This document shows, one piece after another, positions 47,646-63,457 of a stretch of DNA of 64,000 nucleotides. This DNA comes from Carettochelys insculpta (lineage: Eukaryota; Chordata; Testudines; Carettochelyidae). The stretch spans positions 434,001 through 498,000 of the forward strand of contig NC_134161.1 of NCBI RefSeq assembly GCF_033958435.1, given 5' to 3'. The position numbers and the translations under genes are program-made. The notes below the pieces were generated by a model that searched no databases, was not told where the DNA came from, and saw only the letters and a program-made list of their open reading frames with translations. The stretch's first letter is position 1; each line of letters starts with the position of its first letter.

Positions 47646-48780
47646 AGAAGACACTGGTTGGACTCAGGAACTTATTCCATACATAGAACATTTCCAGCTA
47701 GTGTTACCTGGTAGACAGATCTGGTTTCTATTTACAGATCATCTAGTGTCTGTTTCATTATCAAAGGGGGAATTAAAAAAGGCATGGCACCCTCTATAAA
47801 GGGTTTGGAAATCTACTGAAAAAAGTCTACATATGAGCTAGGACTTACACATGCTCCCAACAATTATTCTCTTATGTTGCAATGCTAACAGCATGGTCAT
47901 TTGACAAATACTTCAGCCAATTCAACTGTGATGAGTATGGAGTCTCAAAACAAAGGTGCAGCATCGTAATTCATTAGCAGTGCATTGTTCACATCCCATA
48001 GGCACTTACAAATGGCGCACTGGCTAGCCAGTTGTGTGGACAGGTACTTTGGAGCGCAACATACCTTTCTGCTGAGGGCTGGGTATGTGGAGCGCTCTCT
48101 CCCATCCTCAAGCAGTCGTCAATGTATTAAAATCTCAGCTTGCAACAGCCTGTGTTGTCCCACCGTGATCTCCTGAGCAGCCTGTCAATAATGAAGTTGT
48201 TTTGTGCAAGTCAGGAGAACTAACAGAGCTGTACAAAGACAAGACTTTTCACTCATTTAAGCTGAATAGGTTTTCAATGAACAGGCACTGCAGTAACTGA
48301 ACAGGTCACTGCAACATACTTCCATAGTTTCAAAAAGCTAGTTAAAGTTTGTAGTTCATGACCACCATTGAAACCAGTGGTCCATTAAAGTCTGCACGTA
48401 TCTTTGCAGAGCAACTCATACGAGACAGGTGCCCTGCAGAGTGCTAGCACCAGCCAGCCTTGTAGTTTTAACAGAAGCTAGTCTGGACACAAGACTGCCC
48501 TGCTAGTAAGAAAGATAAGTTCTGACAAGTGGCACTGTTCTACTTTGATTCAGGTGTAATTCTGCTGCTGAGCTCGTAGAACATCTGTTATACAGAAAAA
48601 CCTGACACTCCTTCCGGCACTTACTGCTTTTCCCACCCCCCCAGGCCAGTCTGAAGCACACACATGCAGCAACAGCATAGCATGTACGCAAGATCTGAAT
48701 GGAAGAAAAACTTACCCCCACAACAGTACCGAAAACTCTGCTGACGGATAACAGCAATAGGAAAGATACCAAGACAAATC
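47111..48780. other. Intergenic stretch downstream of DDX6
   Basis: Contains a T run at about 47618-47637 and no recognisable exon. If DDX6 uses a more distal poly(A) site its UTR would extend here. Confidence 0.45.
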
Positions 48781-48797
48781 TGGAGTTCCAGTGAGCT

Positions 48798-48803
48798 TTT
48801 ATT
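48798..48803 (-). terminator. Candidate polyadenylation signal of DDX6
   Basis: AATAAA on the minus strand, followed within 20-100 nt by T- and GT-rich stretches (TTTGTCTTGG, TGTTGTGGGGGT) of the kind that bind CstF. It is the most distal well-formed signal before sequence character changes at about 47.1 kb, where RTE LINE sequence begins. Confidence 0.5.
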
Positions 48804-48887
48804 GAGCTTAATCAACAAAATCAGGATTTTACCATTCATCTTTTCTGAACTCAGTGAAGATTCACAGTTTCAAGCCTTCCATCATTC

Positions 48888-48891
<4 letters not shown>

Positions 48892-48945
<54 letters not shown>

Positions 48946-48979
48946 GTATGTATGTATGTGTGTGTACACACACACACAT
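48892..48979. repeat. (AT)n followed by GTAT and GT/CA microsatellite inside the DDX6 3' UTR
   Basis: About 26 AT units run from 48892 to 48943, followed by TGTA repeats, GTGTGT and then ACACAC up to about 48979. The tract is self-complementary, and in a DDX6 transcript it would lie roughly 100-180 nt upstream of the proposed poly(A) signal. Confidence 0.95.
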
Positions 48980-51900
48980 TCCCAAGGAACACTCAGCTCC
49001 ACTGGACAATTTGCCAATTAAACAAAAAGCCAATTTTTCCCCTCCCTCCCTCTGAAAGTTCCAAGTTCTAGTCCACCCTGTTCACTTATCAATGGAACAC
49101 AGACCTTTGGACAGGGGACCAATGAATTATAAACTGACTTGAATTGCAGAACAAAAAAGCTTTTCAGTTCCAGTTTGTCTCAATAAAGGGAACAGCGACT
49201 ATTTTTCTCCACACACCCCTTCCCCACAATTAATGGTTAAAATACAGCAAGCCTGTATCTTAGTATTCCTTATCCCTCCCCCCTCCCATTCCCAATCTTG
49301 TCTACACAAGAATTTAACAATGCTTCAAATGGGGAATATTTTAAGCTGCAGAAGAGTGGAAGGAGCAGAGCTACAAGGCATACCACCCTCCTCATGTAAG
49401 CTATTTTTCATCTGACATACCCTTCACTACAGAGACCATGCATTTGTAGTGCAGAGAAGTCTTGGTTTAAAATTGGACTAACAGGGTCATGGCATCCAAA
49501 TATTCTTGGCTTGGACTAATATTATGAAATTTTTGCAGTGGTAGCAATACTATTCTAGTCCCTGACAGCAGAGTTACTCAGTTCCCATGAAGCAATATGC
49601 TCCATGGCACCACCACGATTATCAATTCCATTTCTGGCAAAGGATATTACACCAACTGGACTCCCGGAATGGAGATAAAAGTTCATATTTATAAGTTAAA
49701 CTACAACAGGGCTTTAAACAGACAATGATGGTCTTTCATCTTAGTATGTCAGTCACTGATGAACTACAACCAACTGAAGCATTTCTAAATCCTTTGTGCA
49801 GACACCCTCCCCACCACTAAAACAAAGTAAATCAGAATGAGATGATTTGATGCCAACATATACACAATGTCTTTGTGTCAAGCTTTCATGTTCTCACCCA
49901 ACTTCATATAAACAGACACAAAGCAGAAGGCAAAGGAAAGATGCTCCCATCTCATTCTGGAAAGGAAAATATTTAAGACCAACCCACCCCCCCTTCCCTT
50001 GGGGGAAACCCTCCAGCTACAACAATGCATTGTAGAATACATTTTGAGAAACCAGTCTAGATATTTAGTCACAATTCAACTGACTACAGACTTGTGCCCC
50101 AACGTCACTACCGCCTCCTTCCACTTGTGGGGTTACAAGGTCCGTACCAGATTTATTGATTGACAATGTAAGTGTTTTAGCCTTCTTGGGGGAAAATATG
50201 GAAGAGCATGTAAAATTCTCAGTATCTGTAAGAACTTGACAAAGAATAAATATTTGCCATGGGGATTTTTAAAAGCAGGTACTTGCTCTGAAATAATGAG
50301 TACGTGGAAATGTTGGCAAGTAGTCTGTAAAAATAAGTCAGAAAGTCAAGTTTTACATGCTCCTTAATGAGGGAGAAATAAAGACTAGGAGCTGCCTAGT
50401 CATTTGGAGCATCTTTCCTTTTGCAAGTTCATACATTTTATAGAGATAGCCCATTAGCACCAGAATCAGACTGCTGCCTTCCTCTAGAGAAAGCCACCTA
50501 AAAATGGTGCCCCTGATAGTCTAGGTAAGTGCCAATCCTCAGTGGCTGACTAATACTTTCAATTTAAAATTTCTGTGCTTCAAGAGGGACCATCAGAACA
50601 TGGCACCAGGCTAGTCTACCACAAATCCAGGCAGAGCATGCATTTTTGATTCAGCATGGCTATCTTTTCCTTGTTGCGCGTGCATGCTCTGTCACAAGTT
50701 ATTTATTTACACTTTTCTTTTTATTTTGTTGCATTAAATGATCCCTCTTCTTTCTCACTGAAAAAAAATCACAAGCTAGCTGCAGTACAAGAGCAAGATT
50801 TCACTCTTGATCAAAATTTACCAGACTCCCTCTCCCCCCTCCCCCCCACAAAAGCACCCCCAAGATTACTTGTTTACATTTGGTGTCTGCCACCTGGATG
50901 TAGCTAAGTAGTTCACAGAGTGCCTGTGACCAAGCTCTTGAATTTGTACTTTAGTGCAGCTTTTGCTACAGTTATTACACAGTTACTGTGGATGGGAAAA
51001 AAAAAACCCCACACACTTTTCATCTTGAAAGCTATAACCAGGAGGCACCTGGCTTTACTTCTGATCCTTAAGAAGCGTAATGGATAAATTTGCTATCTTC
51101 CCCCCCGCCCCCCCAAAAAAGCACCTCAAATACTTTTTATAGTCAAAACGGGGAGAACATATCCATATTTAGGTAAGCAAGCAATGGTGTGAGTACAGCA
51201 TCAGTATATGGTAAGCACAACTGACCAAGAGACATTGCTTTCATCCAGGTGCCTCCTGATGCACTGTAGTTGAATGGGCTAAAAGGGCATTAAAAAAGTT
51301 TACTGGTTTTGATTTCATCTCACTCCTTTTGCCTGTAGATCAGGCCAAACATCAAGCATGTTGGGAGGGAGCACAATTGAAAGCAACACTAGACCACAGA
51401 ACAGACTGCAACTCATGCCAAAACAAAAAAAAAGATGGCACACAGCTTTCTGTGGCATCAAAGCTAAAGATTTACTGCTCAAATCTATATAAAAGGCTGT
51501 TTTGGGTAGAGTATGCACAACGCTGCAGAAGGTGAATCATCCAACAGAACTCCCAAATTGTCAGTTTATGCGTGCAACTGGTTTTCTATTGTTTCTTCTA
51601 AACTCAAATTCATCTCTTTTATGTTCTGCTTAGCTACCCTGATAGCTCCTCGATTTCCCTCACGCCAGGCTCCCCAGAGCTTGTAAAGTTCCTAGAATTT
51701 TCAAAGGGAAATCAAGGAGTACCTCAAATAAGTTAAGCTATGGATTTTGAAGTCTCTCCAACCTAACAGTAATATATTCCAAAAACAAGCAGCACAGGAC
51801 AATACTGCAGAGCAAATCCACCCTGAAAAGGGACACTTGTGTGGGCTTGCTCTTCACAGAGGTCAGAGCACTGTTCAGCGTTTAGTGTTGCAGAAAACTG

Positions 51901-54077
51901 AGCCCCTCTCATCTTTAGCTGCTCCCATTATCATTCTAATCCCTTTAACCCCAGCAACTTTCATTAAAAAAAGTTGTATATGAACCCCAAACAGAAAAAC
52001 ATATTTACAAGTTTATACAAGTATACACATCCAATTTTCAATGGGACACTGCGCCAGAGGAAAGACGGCCATGGCTCTGAAATAAGTCTACATATCAAGT
52101 GCTGTAACTACGAATGGAGACTTATGGAAACCAGTCTTTAGTGTTCTGCTAGAGCATACAAGCTTTCATATGGCTCCAGCAAAAAAATGATAGGTTGCTC
52201 TTTCCTGCTAGAGCTATGATGTTGCACCTAATCAGCCCAGAATTTTAGTTGTTTTTGTTTTAAATACACATATTTACAGTGTGGGTCAACTGTAGTTACA
52301 TATCAACTCCTCCAATTTAAACAAGTTAAACAAAAAGCATTACATTACTGATAGTTCATCTCGCAGCCCTCGGCTTGAATAATGTTGGGGGCAGGGATTG
52401 GGGGGGGGCAGGGAAGGAGGAGGATTGGGACTTGTGACCTGGAAAGAAGAAAAGCTGAGTCCATGGGCTGTATCTGAACAGTGATATTCTGAATGGTTTC
52501 ATAGCATAAGGCACTTTGCACGAATAAGTAACAAGCTGTTTAGCTTAAAGATAGATGAGTTATCAGGGAGAAGTTGAGATGCACTCAGCTGATGCAGAAT
52601 TTGAAATTGTAGACAAGCCTCTGCTTAATCGGGTTTCTTCTCTTTTCAGGGTTTCTCTTCTTCACTTGCTGCCACTGCCCGCTCCCACTCCCCCGGAAAA
52701 AAAATTTAAAACCAGCAGTTTAGTGCAACTAATGTTCAATCAGCACACAGTGCAAACAAGTGAAAAAACAAAATAGTATTCCTTCTGTTATCTTGCTGCC
52801 AAATTTTAAAAGAAAAATATACGTCTGAGCTCTTCAGTCTTCATAGTTCCAAAACAAAAAAGATGAAAAACCCAAAAAGAGGAGAAGGGTATCTATCGCC
52901 AAAGAAACTGTCACTGATCTGGATCAAAGGGCTTCAGCTTCTGGTGTTTGTAACCAAAGCCTAAAAGGAAAAAAAGATACTAGTTAGTTCTCGCTAAAAT
53001 TGTTCTCAAAAATTAAACAGACTAAAAGGAATTAAGCTTTACGATTTATCAGCTTTGACAAAGCTAACAAATTTTATTCACTTTGGCTAATCAGTTACAC
53101 AAGACTGAAGGTCATGACTAAATGAAAGGAAACAGCATAGTAGATGTCAATGACCATTTTCCTAACAAGCACACAAGACTGCTTATTAAATTAACAAAAA
53201 CAGGAAGTTGGCACTCATTTGGTCAAAGGAAAAACAGCCCAAAAAATGAGCGCATGGATAAAAGAATCTTTTTAAAAAAAAGGCAGGAAGCCATCATTCG
53301 GGTAAGTGGCTAAGCTCTTTCATCAGAGAAATCAGACAGATGTACTTACAACTCTGAAAGTCTCTTATATCTCAAACACACAATCCCATATATTTCCATG
53401 TCTCAGCCTCCCACAATACACACTGTCGGCCAGCAGTGGCTCTTGATGGCAGCTCTAAGAGGTATGCCAGCACCAGTCTCTTCTAGAGGCATTTTAGAGG
53501 GGGGTTTTTGGGTTTGTTTTAAAACACTTTCTGTATGCTAAAGTTTTAGTTAAGGTATTAAAATCAGTCACATTTTTCCTTCAAACAGATGAGGCTGCTC
53601 CACCAACCACACAATGGGTACAAGTTAGCCAGGTCTGATCAAAACCTAATAACTGCTTCTTCAATATTTCCATGGAGGAAACAAGTGTTGTTCCTTTGCA
53701 TAATTTAATTAGTTTCCTCCTAGATCTGGTTTCACAGTGGAGTTCCTTCTAGAATAAGCAGATTATGCATTGATTCAGAGACCTGTTAAGATTCCTGATC
53801 AATGCTTCCAGAAACAAAATCATTTACTTTCTCCTTTTCTATCGCAGATAATAAAATGAATTATGGAGGAGTCAAGTGTCAAAGTCTCTGGAGATTCATA
53901 CCACTGAATTACACCCTCTTGGCATGTTAACTAGTACTGCAATTTCAGACAAACACAAGATTTACCTTTTTAACTGCTAATATTGTTGCTGGGGAAGCTT
54001 CAGCATAAGCAAGAGAATCTGATTCCCACCACCAAAGAGATACTAGTGTTTTGGGGATTGAAGCCTGAGACACATCT

Positions 54078-54425
54078 ACAGAATCACAGGGCTGGAAGGG
54101 GCCTCAGGAGGTCATCTAGGCCAGCCCCCTGCTTCAAGCAGGATCAACCCCTACTAAGGTCATCCCAGCCAGGACTTAAAAACCTAAAGGGATGGACAAT
54201 CCACCACCTCTCTAGGCAACACATTCCAATGCTTTACCACCCGCCTAGTGAAGTAGTTTTTCCTAATATTTAAACCTATACCCCTCCCTCTTCAACTTCA
54301 GACCATTACTCCTTGTTCTGCCATCTGACACCACTGAGAACAGCTTCTCACCCTCCTTTTTAGAGCTCCCCTTCAGGAAGTTGAAGGCTGATATTAAATC
54401 ATCTCCAAGTCCTCTCTGCTATAAA
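54078..54425 (-). mobile_element. CR1 LINE 3' fragment inside the DDX6 UTR intron
   Basis: CAGAATCACAGGGCTGGAAG ... CCTGCTTCAAGCAGG ... TTCAACTTCAGACCATTACT; the reverse complement of the CR1 3' UTR and end of ORF2. Oriented with DDX6 transcription. Confidence 0.93.
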
Positions 54426-55286
54426 CTAAATCTAATGACAGCTGAGGTGAATTACAGAAACACACCAGCCTTAACAATACAGCTATGTTCTCCTTCAAGT
54501 GAAGAAGTGATCTACCTCCAATAGATCAGGAAATGGGAAAGACTGTCATTCAATAAGTGAAGAACTTGGCTCGCTGTTGCCCAAACAGAATACATCCTTC
54601 AACATTCACCACTCTGACTGCAGACAACACCCCATCCTTCCCACTGCTCCAAAACCAAACATCCCTCTTGCCTCACACATCCAAGGCAACATCCAAATCC
54701 CATTTGTTCATTCATAACATCACTGCAACTCTAGCTCAAGCCTTCCTTTTTCATCTGGACTATTCCAACCTCCTCCTCTTTGACCTTGTCAATATACCCA
54801 CTGCTCCTTCCAAATCAAGAGTTGCTTACTTTTGTTTCCTATCTCACTTTCAACAACTGTGCTAGAACTCCATTTCCCACAAGTGTCCAGCTCTTTGTCC
54901 CCAAACTTAAGGCCTTTCACAACTCTGCCCCTCTTCCATTCAGTTAATCGCCTTATTGCATCAGCCTCCGTACTTCCCCCACTTCAGTACTGCTCGCCTT
55001 ATCCACTTCTGTCTGCCTCTCACAGCTATTTCTGCACCTTCTTTTTAAATCTCATACTTGCAATAGCATTGTCAAATTGAGCCATATGGTCACAAGTCCT
55101 CCCTCACCACCCACCTCTGATGTAAGCTTTATAAGTAATGAGTTAATAGCAGCTGTGTCAGTTGGAAAGAGCCAGGTTTGGGAAAAAAAAAAACCAAAAA
55201 CAAATACAGACCCTAATTTTCTGCAATATCTAGTCTTAGCAATGTGGCACATTTTTTCCACCCCACCTCCCCCAAAATCTCTTCTG

Positions 55287-55525
55287 GCCCATCAGCTGGT
55301 CATTGAGATACACTGCCCCATAAAACAAGACAACACAGAGCGCACTTTTATGCACTGCCAGCGATGCTGGGTACGCATATCCTGCGGGCACTCCGAGAAC
55401 AAAGGTCTATGCTCTGCACCCTCCCCTTGCCAGGCAGCACCAGCAGCAAACTCAGGGGGCTCTCTCTGCTTTGATGAGCCAGCACGCACTGTGTTGAGAG
55501 CAGGGTGGGGACAAGATGCTGGAGA
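55287..55525 (+). repeat. Unclassified repeat, copy 1
   Basis: CATTGAGATACACTGCCCCA ... AACAAGACAACACAGAGCGC ... CCTCCCCTTGCCAGGCAGC ... GAGAGCAGGGTGGGGACA, about 240 bp. It recurs in the same orientation at 57490-57728. No TIR or LTR is visible; the family is unknown to me. Confidence 0.85.
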
Positions 55526-56061
55526 AGACTATCTTACTGTATTGCCTATACCACTGGTTTTTAAACCTGTGGTCCACAGAACTCAAGCGTTCACAGATTA
55601 TAACTAAGATTTCCACAGGGGTCTCCCACCCTTATTTGAACTTCTTAATCCCCACCCCCACAACTGAAGTCAGTGGTCTACATTAAACTTCACAATGTTA
55701 GGGTGTCCGGGTGCTACCAAATACAATACTTACAAGAGTCCAAAATCTAGCGGAAATCAACATTTATTGCATCCCCTGAGTATTCTGTGATCTTAACTTA
55801 CCTTGGAAAAAAGATACAAAGTTAAACTCTTAAATGAAGAAAAAAGGATGCTTAATGTATGAAATTGTAAGCATGCTATGCCCAATCATTAATGACTTTC
55901 TGTTGAACTCACAGACCCTATCATGCATTTTGGCACAGCATCACTGAACCAAAAAGCATGCAGAGGGATAGCAATCAGATACTGGACTAGGTCAAACAGC
56001 TAGTCTGAAAGTTTTCCCCATTTGCAGCAGCTCACACAGAAGAGATCATGCAGAGTGGAAC

Positions 56062-56062
<1 letters not shown>

Positions 56063-56095
<33 letters not shown>
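56063..56095. repeat. A33 homopolymer in the DDX6 UTR intron
   Basis: Uninterrupted A run about 130 nt from the last coding exon (poly-T on the transcribed strand). Confidence 0.9.
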
Positions 56096-56098
<3 letters not shown>

Positions 56099-56233
56099 AC
56101 CAACAGGAAGGAATAAGAAAAGTGAAGTGATCCATACAAATCAACTTGTTCTCTCTGCATCACTTTATTTCCCCACTGCCACACACCCAGCCTTCAATTC
56201 AGAGGCCTTGTGAGCCATCACATACGCACATGG

Positions 56234-59728
<3,495 letters not shown>

Positions 59729-59830
59729 CTGATCTCCCAATACGATGGAGATACGTCTCTGCCAGCTTTGGAAAATCAAAGTTTATCACCACATTCACAG
59801 CTTGGATATCAATACCTCGGGTAAACAAAT
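59729..59830 (-). CDS. DDX6: DDX6 internal coding exon carrying motifs V and VI
   Basis: This 102-nt exon completes the Asp codon left open by the previous exon and reads [11 protein letters not shown]...[12 protein letters not shown], ending one base into a Gly codon. TRGID is DEAD-box motif V. HRIGRS is the start of motif VI, whose arginines contact ATP and RNA in the family. The acceptor is CAG before 59830 and the donor is GTGAGG after 59729, both good consensus. The reading frame is open and shows no lesion. The intron cuts motif VI between Ser and Gly. The reading agrees, as I remember it, residue for residue with vertebrate DDX6, so identity is secure; other DEAD-box paralogues differ in the stretch between the two motifs. 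Confidence 0.95.
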
Positions 59831-60401
59831 CTGAAACAGAATGCCATTTAATTAATTAGATTTTATTTCACCAGAACACCCCACTAGGGAGAACTGAATG
59901 TCCTTAAAACATGGTTACTATAGCTAGGAAACAGGCTAGTAAACTAGTCTCAATAAACTGTTTGAGGCTTAAATTTGGTTACATTTACTTTGAGGATAAC
60001 ATTCAAGAACCATGACACAAGCTTTCCACACTTAGTACTGGAGGATCCCTCGTGTGAGGGGCAGCAACTTATGCATTTTGCATATTTGCCTACTTCCTAG
60101 CATTCACGTCACAACACCTTTACCCCTTGAAGAAAAAGCACACTGTTTTCAAATGAGTCTCTAAAGGCCAATATAACTTGTTTTCCAAGATAATATTACT
60201 ATTTTGCCTTGTTGATGGTGCATTTTGGAGAGGTTACTATTCTTCAACTACAAATCAATTTCAGTTCATGCTTGGAAGTCAGCAATACCATTGATCAACA
60301 ACTGTGACATGGTATTGTCAGCAGTGAGGTTGGACAGTGGGGGACCCTGGTAACAGGCTGAATAAAGGCAGGAATGCGGTTTCAAATGGCTTTCTAAAGC
60401 T

Positions 60402-60894
60402 GGGTCTACACTATGGAGTTCTGTTGACAGTACAGGCCTGTCAACAAAACTAGGGAGCCTCTACACTACAAATGCATTCTGTCGAGACATGCAGCAGAAC
60501 GTAGCAGGTTTCTTAGCAGAGTTCTGTCTTGACTGCACAAGGCACAGCACCTCCATTGACAGATTATGTTGACAAAAAAAGTGTACATGCTGGGGGGAGG
60601 GGGGGCCCTCTGTCAACAGAGAGGGCCTGCCCTTCTTGCAGAGCTTTGGGCTGGCTGTTGTTGACAGAGGGCTGGGCAGTCTGGCCACTCTGACAGAGGG
60701 CATTGATGGGGGGAGCCTGTATTAGGTTGGGGCATGTTCTGTACACAGAGGTTCTGGTGGGAAATCTGTTGACTGACTTCTGACTTAGTGGGGGCTGATC
60801 GTGCTTGAAGCAGGGGGCTGGACTAGATGACCTCCTGAGGTCCCTTCGAGACCTATGATTTTATGAAAAGAAGAATGCTAGTGTAGACATAGCC
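60402..60894. mobile_element. TIR element with a CR1 tail inside
   Basis: GGGTCTACACTATGG at the left and TAGTGTAGACATAGCC at the right form inverted ends about 490 bp apart. The interior contains TGTTGACAG-type repeats, and a CR1 3' tail (CAGGGGGCTGGACTAGATGA) occupies 60803-60866. Confidence 0.65.
60803..60866 (+). mobile_element. CR1 3' tail within the TIR element
   Basis: CTTGAAGCAGGGGGCTGGAC ... GATGACCTCCTGAGGTCCC ... CCTATGATTTTATGA. Confidence 0.85.
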
Positions 60895-61069
60895 AAGGAA
60901 CACCAAACAACTATTTTGAAATAAGCCATAGTGCATCCAAATGGTTCTATTTCAAAATAGGCTGTGTGCATGCAGACCATGTATTTCAAAATAACTAAGT
61001 GCTATTTAGAAATGCATTTTCACGTGTAGCGGCTTTATTTTGGAATGAGGCTTCTGCATAGACATACCC
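60895..61069. mobile_element. Second TIR-element remnant, right end
   Basis: Contains ATTTTGAAATAAGCC and TATTTCAAAATAGGC inverted segments and ends CATAGACATACCC, a variant of the same terminal repeat. The left end is missing. Confidence 0.5.
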
Positions 61070-61913
61070 AAGATCGTCATCACTCATGCACTCTACTAGT
61101 TGTTAAACTTTCAAAAACATGCCAATTTTTTGTTTTGAAGTGAGGTAATGACTGCTAGATACACAAACACTACTGTGCAGAATATTCATGATTTGGCTAG
61201 ACTACGTAATTGATAAAATAAGAGGTCCTAAAGAAAGATGACAGTTATTAATAACGGTTAAACAAATTTACGTTTATATGCTTCAGCTGCTCCTGAAATC
61301 CTCTTATGTAAAGGGCATAACTGGTTTAAAAATAATCCAGGTGTTGAACGCAACCAAAGCGTAGTCTTAAATTCTTTACTCTTACAATCATTTAGATCGG
61401 ACACAAGTGAAACTCAGAACAGTCAGAGACCCCTGCGTGGAATCTGGGGGACATTTTAGTACGTCATCATTTAGAATGGCAAGGCATTGTGCCAGATACA
61501 CCATGCAAGATGTCTTCAAAACTGTTCTGCCAAATATAAATGGAGATGATCACTTTTGTATTTTGGCTTATGGATATGTATGTTTATATTACAAAACTTG
61601 TGCTGTACTTCTGTTTGGTAAGGCACTGCCTAGCCTTCTTGATGGTCCATCAAAAGGACCATCAGCTATTCAAATGAACCCTTGAAAAGAAGGCAAAGGA
61701 TATACCTTATGACTCAGCAAAGCCTGGAGGACTACACTGGGGACAGAACTCTAAGGGTTCCAGGCCACGTGCTGGGCATCTTGCGTTTGGGACAAAAAGT
61801 AGAAGCCACACAACAAAAATATAAAAAGCAACTGCATCTTCTCCAAATTGTCTTCAGGCTTGCTTTTTACCTCTGAAGTAACCTTTCTACAAATCAAGCT
61901 CTGAAAAAAAGTA

Positions 61914-62135
61914 CAGTAGGGTCTTGACATTTGCAAGTGCCACATTCATGAATTCAATTATTCATGAGTGGCCCCACAGCTGCCACTTCCCTGGCACAGG
62001 AAGCGCCCATGGCCACTGCTTCCCCTGGGGCTCTGAGCCTCACCACATCCTCCACATTTGCAAAGAAAAAAAAAAAAAACCAACATTTGCAAGGGTTCTG
62101 AACACAGAACGCTTGTGAATGCTGTGACCTTACTG
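61914..62135. mobile_element. Tc1/mariner (Tigger-like) MITE with TA target duplication
   Basis: Starts TA|CAGTAGGGTCTTGACATT and ends with the inverse of CAGTAAGGTCACAGCATT followed by TA. The 222-bp length, TIRs of about 26 bp and TA flanks fit a pogo/Tigger non-autonomous element. Confidence 0.72.
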
Positions 62136-62736
62136 TATTGTATGACCCATCCAAACTGTGGATAGTGTTCCAAAAAGATTTTCAGGCCAGCAAGCTCCCC
62201 CAATACTGCTCGGAAGCTAATGAACTTTGAAGTCTTGGTAAAACAGTCACATATGTACGTTTACCATCTCCTTACTCTTTCTTCATAATAAATCTTTAAT
62301 TTTAAATACCAATGGATTAGCTGGTAGTGCGATATATTGGGTAAGAGCCAAACCTGGTAATGTGACTGGCCCTTTTCACATCAGAAGAAAATTTTGTCTG
62401 TGCAAACTGAGTTTTCAAGTAACATATTGCTTTACTAGACCCAGGTGCTGACTGGGAGCCAGAGAACTAGAATTCAATAGGAGGCAGCTATGTCCAAGTC
62501 TGGAGACCAAAACACTAGAAGAGATGTAGATAAACTGGACTGAGACCAGAAGATGGTGACAAAAAGTGGTAAAAGACTTGGAAAATTTGGTCATTGAAAG
62601 GTTAAAATAACTACAGTCTTGATAAAAGGGAAATGAGTGAGCACTTGATAAATGTCTAGGTCTACATTAAGGGCTGTTATGAAGAGCAGAGTGATCAAAT
62701 GTTCTCCATGTCCACTAAATACATGACAAGATACCT

Positions 62737-62936
62737 ATCTCAGAACTGGAAAGGACCTTCAGAGGTCATTGAGTCCAGTCCCCTGCACTCACAGGAGGAC
62801 CTATACCACGCCTGACAGATTTTTTTTTTCCTTCTTCTTTATTTACCTTAGACACCTAAACAGCCCCCTCAAGGACTGAACTCACAGCCCTGGGTTTAAC
62901 AGCCCAATGCTCAAACCATTGAGCTACCCCTCCTCC
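62737..62936 (-). mobile_element. tRNA-headed SINE with CR1-like tail
   Basis: The minus strand begins GGGTAGCTCAATGGTTTGAG ... TTGGGCTGTTAAACCC ... GTGAGTTCAGTCC, a tRNA-like head with GTT at the anticodon position. It continues through a short body and ends GCAGGGGACTGGACTCAATG, ACCTCTGAAGG and TCCAGTTCTGAGATAGG, the CR1 3' end. Such chimaeras are the CR1-mobilised SINEs known from turtles. Confidence 0.85.
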
Positions 62937-63256
62937 CATGCATTAAGGGAGATTTAGGGTGGGGGAAAAAACAAACATTCAATATATATAAATTAAGCTA
63001 TGGGACTGTACTCTGGAATCCCATTTACTGGAAGGTTTTAACAGGTGGAAGAAACATCTGTCAGACAGTGTAATTTTACTTGTTTCCAACTCAGCACAAG
63101 GGGGCTGGACAACACAATTCCTCAAGGTACCTTCCAACCAGACATTTCCGATAATCTTCAAAAGATTCTGACTGCTGAAGGCAAGTACGTTTCCTTCATT
63201 ATGATAAAAAGCACATGAACTGACTGTATACAGTCTGATTCCAGTTGCAAACTCTA

Positions 63257-63457
<201 letters not shown>

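Larger units (their letters stand above)
48781..52960 (-). other. DDX6: DDX6 terminal 3' UTR exon (predicted)
   Basis: On the minus strand a strong acceptor (CCTTTTAG preceded by a T-rich tract) sits just before 52960. It lies downstream of the GTATGT donor that follows the last coding exon. Everything from 52960 to the AATAAA at 48803-48798 is unique-looking, moderately AT-rich sequence with no recognisable transposon, unlike the repeat-dense DNA on either side, which fits a constrained long 3' UTR. Several other TTTATT (AATAAA on the minus strand) sites, for example at 50152-50157 and near 50705, could give shorter isoforms. The exon start is well supported by splice signals. The 3' end is inference and could differ. 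Confidence 0.7.
52961..56225 (-). other. DDX6: DDX6 intron within the 3' UTR
   Basis: The intron is bounded by GTATGT at 56225 and TTTTAG at 52961. It carries a minus-strand CR1 fragment (about 54078-54420), one copy of an unclassified 240-bp repeat (about 55287-55525) and a 33-A run. No coding exon is recognisable inside it. Confidence 0.7.
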
